Source of the DNA: Candidatus Woesearchaeota archaeon | Lineage (GTDB): Archaea > Nanobdellota > Nanobdellia > Woesearchaeales > GW2011-AR9 | Assembly (NCBI GenBank): GCA_016181345.1 | Contig: JACOZM010000073.1 | Location: forward strand, 1 to 7,013 | DNA: 7,013 bases | Direction: 5' to 3' | Shown: piece by piece, positions 5,846 to 7,013 of the stretch | How positions within the stretch are numbered: position 1 is the stretch's first letter | How the letters are laid out: each line of letters opens with the position of its first letter | Notes under the pieces: generated by a model | The model's input: the letters and a program-made list of their open reading frames with translations, nothing else | What the model was told of the DNA's origin: nothing | The model's database searches: none | Translations under genes and position numbers: made by a program

Positions 5846-5879
5846 TTTTTAAAGGGTTTTCTTTTTTCCGATAAAGAAC
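5846..5879 (+). promoter_or_regulatory. candidate promoter of tRNA-Leu
   Basis: Two TATA-like candidates are present: TTTTTAAAGG at 5846-5855, and GATAAAGAA at 5870-5878. The second lies about 38 bp before the tRNA, which matches the spacing of the TATA box to the tRNA-Thr gene in this window, so it is slightly preferred. Confidence -1.
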
Positions 5880-5932
5880 TGCTAATCAGAAGGACACCTG
5901 CGCTCCAGCTTGTCGGGGTAGCAAAGTCTGGT

Positions 5933-5961
5933 GTTTGCAATAGTTTATTGCAGGCGGACAA
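5933..5961 (+). other. D-loop intron of tRNA-Leu (about 29 nt)
   Basis: The fold is a complete BHB. Exon helix GTCTG (5926-5930) pairs with CGGAC (5955-5959). The 3-nt bulge GTG (5931-5933) and the 3-nt bulge AAT (5960-5962) flank it. The intron stem TTTGCAATA/TATTGCAGG (5934-5942 with 5946-5954) closes on loop GTT. Cutting after the second base of each bulge removes 5933-5961. A cut one base later at the 3' side would give the commoner GGTCAAA D-loop. Confidence -1.
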
Positions 5962-5981
5962 TCAAATGCGCAGGACTTAAG

Positions 5982-6019
5982 TCATGTTGACGTCCTTTCA
6001 GCCTCGGCTGATGGAAGAT
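5982..6019 (+). other. canonical 37/38 intron of tRNA-Leu (38 nt)
   Basis: The insertion follows G37, the usual archaeal intron site. Bulges AGT (5980-5982) and ATA (6018-6020) flank a helix of CTTA with GAAG, which has three pairs and one A-G mismatch. CAT/ATG then extends the intron stem, and the intron also carries a strong hairpin, CAGC-CTCG-GCTG (6000-6011 region). Cutting after the second bulge base joins G37 to A38. Confidence -1.
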
Positions 6020-6067
6020 ATCCTGTCCTTTAGTAGGTTCGAGGGTTCAAATCCCTTCCCCGACATA

Positions 6068-6078
6068 TTTTTTATTTT
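6068..6078 (+). terminator. T-tract terminator of tRNA-Leu
   Basis: TTTTTTATTTT starts two bases after the tRNA 3' end, as expected for archaeal T-tract termination. Confidence -1.
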
Positions 6079-6156
6079 CACCTATTTTATACCATCCCTT
6101 ATTTTCCTCCCTCTACCTTCCTATTTTCCACTCTTTGTATTTTCCACAACCATAAT

Positions 6157-6168
6157 CTTCTTATAGTT
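6157..6168 (+). promoter_or_regulatory. TATA-like element of the Nudix gene (leaderless start)
   Basis: CTTCTTATAGTT is centred about 25 bp before the ATG at 6188, so the mRNA would start at or next to the start codon. No ribosome binding site precedes this ATG and the leader region is pyrimidine-rich, which fits a leaderless message. Confidence -1.
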
Positions 6169-6187
6169 CTCAGTATTTCTTTTCGTC

Positions 6188-6649
6188 ATGAAACAAGCTA
6201 CACTTTGTATCATTCGAGAGGAGAATAAGATTCTTTTAGGATTAAAGAAGCGCGGCTTTGGAGAAGGCAAATATAACGGCTTTGGCGGAAAAGTAATGAA
6301 CGGAGAAAGTATTATTGACGCGGCAATACGCGAGTTGCAAGAAGAATCTGGGCTCATTGGAATGAGGTTAGAGAATGTAGGTGAACTGTCTTTTCATTTT
6401 CCTCACAAAAGCGATTGGAACCAAATAGTTTATCTTTTTGTAGTGCATGAGTATTCCGGCAGACTTGAAGAAAGCGAAGAGATGAAGCCAGTTTGGTTTT
6501 CACTGAATAACATTCCTTTTGAAAAGATGTGGGATGACGATCAATATTGGCTTCCTGCTATTTTAGAAGGCAAAAAGATTCAAGGAAAGTTTACGTTTAA
6601 AGAGGATAATAAGACTATTGAATATTACGAATTGAGACAAATTATCTGA
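6188..6649 (+). CDS. MTH1-like Nudix hydrolase (oxidised purine nucleoside triphosphatase)
   Basis: The 153-residue protein carries a perfect Nudix box, G-x5-E-x7-REL-x-EE-x-GL, at residues 34-56 (Gly34, Glu40, Arg48-Glu49, Glu52-Glu53). Beyond the box it closely follows human MTH1. KRGFGEGKYNGFGGKV (21-36) contains the base-binding Asn30. PVWFSLNNIPFEKMWDDDQYW (101-121) contains Trp115, Asp117 and Asp118, equivalent to the MTH1 residues that read 8-oxo-purines. LEGKKIQGKFTF follows, as in MTH1. The enzyme is predicted to hydrolyse 8-oxo-dGTP and related damaged nucleotides to monophosphates in the cytosol, protecting the nucleotide pool. The length is normal for the subfamily. The ATG at 6188 directly precedes the first strand, KQATLCII, with no upstream in-frame extension needed. 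It stands alone between two tRNA genes. Confidence in family and subfamily is high; substrate range is inferred. Confidence -1.
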   Translation: MKQATLCIIREENKILLGLKKRGFGEGKYNGFGGKVMNGESIIDAAIRELQEESGLIGMRLENVGELSFHFPHKSDWNQIVYLFVVHEYSGRLEESEEMKPVWFSLNNIPFEKMWDDDQYWLPAILEGKKIQGKFTFKEDNKTIEYYELRQII

Positions 6650-6655
6650 TAAAAA

Positions 6656-6697
6656 ATAGATCCTTAAGATTGTGGATTAAATCTATAGAACTTTTTT
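6656..6697 (+). terminator. weak hairpin and T6 after the Nudix gene
   Basis: ATAGAT (6656-6661) pairs with ATCTAT (6681-6686), helped by TCC/GGA inside, and T6 follows at 6692-6697. The T-run supports termination here. The remaining gap to 6807 holds only the tRNA-Thr promoter. Confidence -1.
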
Positions 6698-6767
6698 ATT
6701 TAGTCTTATAAAGATGTTTGATTGATTGAACCTCCTTTAAAATACAATCGGAATCTTTAAATAAGAG

Positions 6768-6779
6768 CTATAAATTTTA
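6768..6779 (+). promoter_or_regulatory. TATA box of tRNA-Thr
   Basis: CTATAAATTT is an archaeal TATA box centred about 35 bp before the tRNA-Thr 5' end, giving a short leader of roughly 10 bases. Confidence -1.
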
Positions 6780-6807
6780 AGAGAGAGCTATACCTCGAAA
6801 TTATAAT

Positions 6808-6923
6808 GCCCCTATGGCCTAGCGGTATGGCGTTACCTTGGTAGCTTTTAACGGATTTGTTTTAGGACAAATAAGTAAAGTTCAAAGAGGTAAAGGTCCC
6901 GAGTTCAAATCTCGGTAGGGGCT
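6808..6923 (+). tRNA. trnT: tRNA-Thr(GGU) with a canonical intron
   Basis: The acceptor GCCCCTA (6808-6814) pairs with TAGGGGC (6916-6922), and the discriminator is T6923, the base usual for archaeal tRNA-Thr. The D-stem is GCC/GGC (6817-6819, 6829-6831). The anticodon stem is TTACC/GGTAA (6833-6837, 6889-6893), and the anticodon GGT is at 6840-6842. The variable loop is AGGTC. The T-arm is CCGAG/CTCGG with loop TTCAAAT. No CCA is encoded. Removing the intron 6844-6887 leaves 72 nucleotides with a normal seven-base anticodon loop, TTGGTAA. The gene lies downstream of the Nudix gene with its own TATA box and a T8 tract directly after it. Confidence -1.
6844..6887 (+). other. canonical 37/38 intron of tRNA-Thr (44 nt)
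   Basis: The BHB is formed by TTGG (6838-6841) pairing with TCAA (6882-6885), flanked by bulges TAG (6842-6844) and AGA (6886-6888). CTTT/AAAG (6845-6848, 6877-6880) leads to an inner ATTTGT/ACAAAT hairpin. One unpaired T (6881) makes the motif slightly relaxed. Cutting after the second bulge base joins A37 to A38. Confidence -1.
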
Positions 6924-6957
6924 TTTTTTTCTAACTTTCTTTTTATCTTTTTTTTAA
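6923..6957 (+). terminator. T-tracts after tRNA-Thr
   Basis: T8 begins at the tRNA 3' end (6923-6930), and a second T8 tract lies about 20 bases on (6948-6955). The arrangement is typical for archaeal tRNA genes. Confidence -1.
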
Positions 6958-6960
6958 TAA

Positions 6961-6984
6961 GAGAGATTTCGAAGAATATCTCTC
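6961..6984. repeat. inverted repeat near window end
   Basis: GAGAGAT (6961-6967) pairs perfectly with ATCTCTC (6978-6984) around a ten-base loop. It is followed by GGACGTACG rather than T-residues, so it is not a plain terminator for the plus strand. Its role is unknown. Confidence -1.
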
Positions 6985-7013
6985 GGACGTACGACTTGCA
7001 TAGTGTAACTTGC

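Larger units (their letters stand above)
5912..6065 (+). tRNA. trnL: tRNA-Leu(UAA) with two introns (D-loop and anticodon loop)
   Basis: The acceptor GTCGGGG (5912-5918) pairs with CCCCGAC (6058-6064), and the discriminator is A6065, as expected for Leu. The D-stem is GCA/TGC (5921-5923, 5967-5969). The anticodon stem is CAGGA (5971-5975) with TCCTG (6021-6025). The anticodon TAA is at 5978-5980. The long variable arm (6026-6040) has a CCT/AGG stem. The T-arm is GAGGG/CCCTT with loop TTCAAAT. CCA is not encoded. Removing 5933-5961 and 5982-6019 leaves 87 nucleotides, a normal class II tRNA-Leu. The D-loop insert is unusual: without it the loop reads AAGTCTGGT then TCAAA, close to the normal archaeal Leu D-loop. 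Both inserts fold as BHB motifs, so the archaeal tRNA splicing endonuclease should remove them. The identity is confident; the exact D-loop splice sites are uncertain by one base. Confidence -1.

Noticed and set aside
5984..6166. Plus-strand frame of 60 codons across the tRNA-Leu
   Set aside because: It runs through the tRNA anticodon intron, variable arm and T-arm, so the tRNA gene explains the sequence.
6121..6357. Minus-strand frame of 78 codons opposite the Nudix gene
   Set aside because: It lies antisense to the conserved Nudix box region; the plus-strand protein has all family motifs.

Overview
The window reads as AT-rich archaeal chromosome, most likely from a DPANN-type lineage (the lineage is inference). 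The archaeal signs are: a SpoVT/AbrB-PhoU fusion regulator of a kind common in archaea; TATA-type promoter elements instead of -35/-10 boxes; two tRNA genes whose introns sit in bulge-helix-bulge (BHB) folds; no encoded CCA on either tRNA; and U73 on the tRNA-Thr.

Layout. Positions 1-1998 hold a minus-strand block, listed here in transcription order. It has a 66-residue acidic protein with internal repeats (1998-1798), a 65-residue protein (1689-1492), a six-helix membrane protein (1241-405), and a PIN-domain nuclease gene (340-1) that is frameshifted and runs off the window. Positions 1999-2357 are a divergent regulatory region with TATA-like elements on both strands, a 12-bp direct repeat and a perfect 9-bp-arm palindrome just upstream of the AbrB-PhoU gene. 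From 2358 on, everything is on the plus strand. The AbrB-PhoU regulator (2358-3317) is followed by a translationally coupled pair: an APH-type kinase-fold protein (3562-4851), then a probable CYTH/triphosphate-tunnel-like protein (4841-5719). The second gene of the pair is interrupted by one in-frame TAG at codon 29. Next come a tRNA-Leu(UAA) with two introns, one of them in the D-loop (5912-6065), an MTH1-like Nudix hydrolase (6188-6649), and a tRNA-Thr(GGU) with one canonical intron (6808-6923).

Functional reading. The kinase-fold and CYTH-like genes overlap by 11 bp and share one promoter, so they probably act together. Both folds bind nucleotides or phosphorylated compounds, but their substrate cannot be read from sequence. 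The AbrB-PhoU gene is a typical phosphate-responsive regulator. The Nudix protein carries nearly all the diagnostic residues of oxidised-purine-nucleotide sanitising enzymes. Four genes use an unusual ribosome binding site made only of G residues (five to seven), where GGAGG or GGUG would be expected.

The strongest points for follow-up are the D-loop intron in tRNA-Leu, the kinase/CYTH-like pair with its TAG codon, the palindrome at the regulator promoter, and the poly-G ribosome binding sites. Two separate reading-frame lesions in 7 kb (PIN frameshift, amber codon) mean that assembly or sequencing error must be excluded before biology is claimed.
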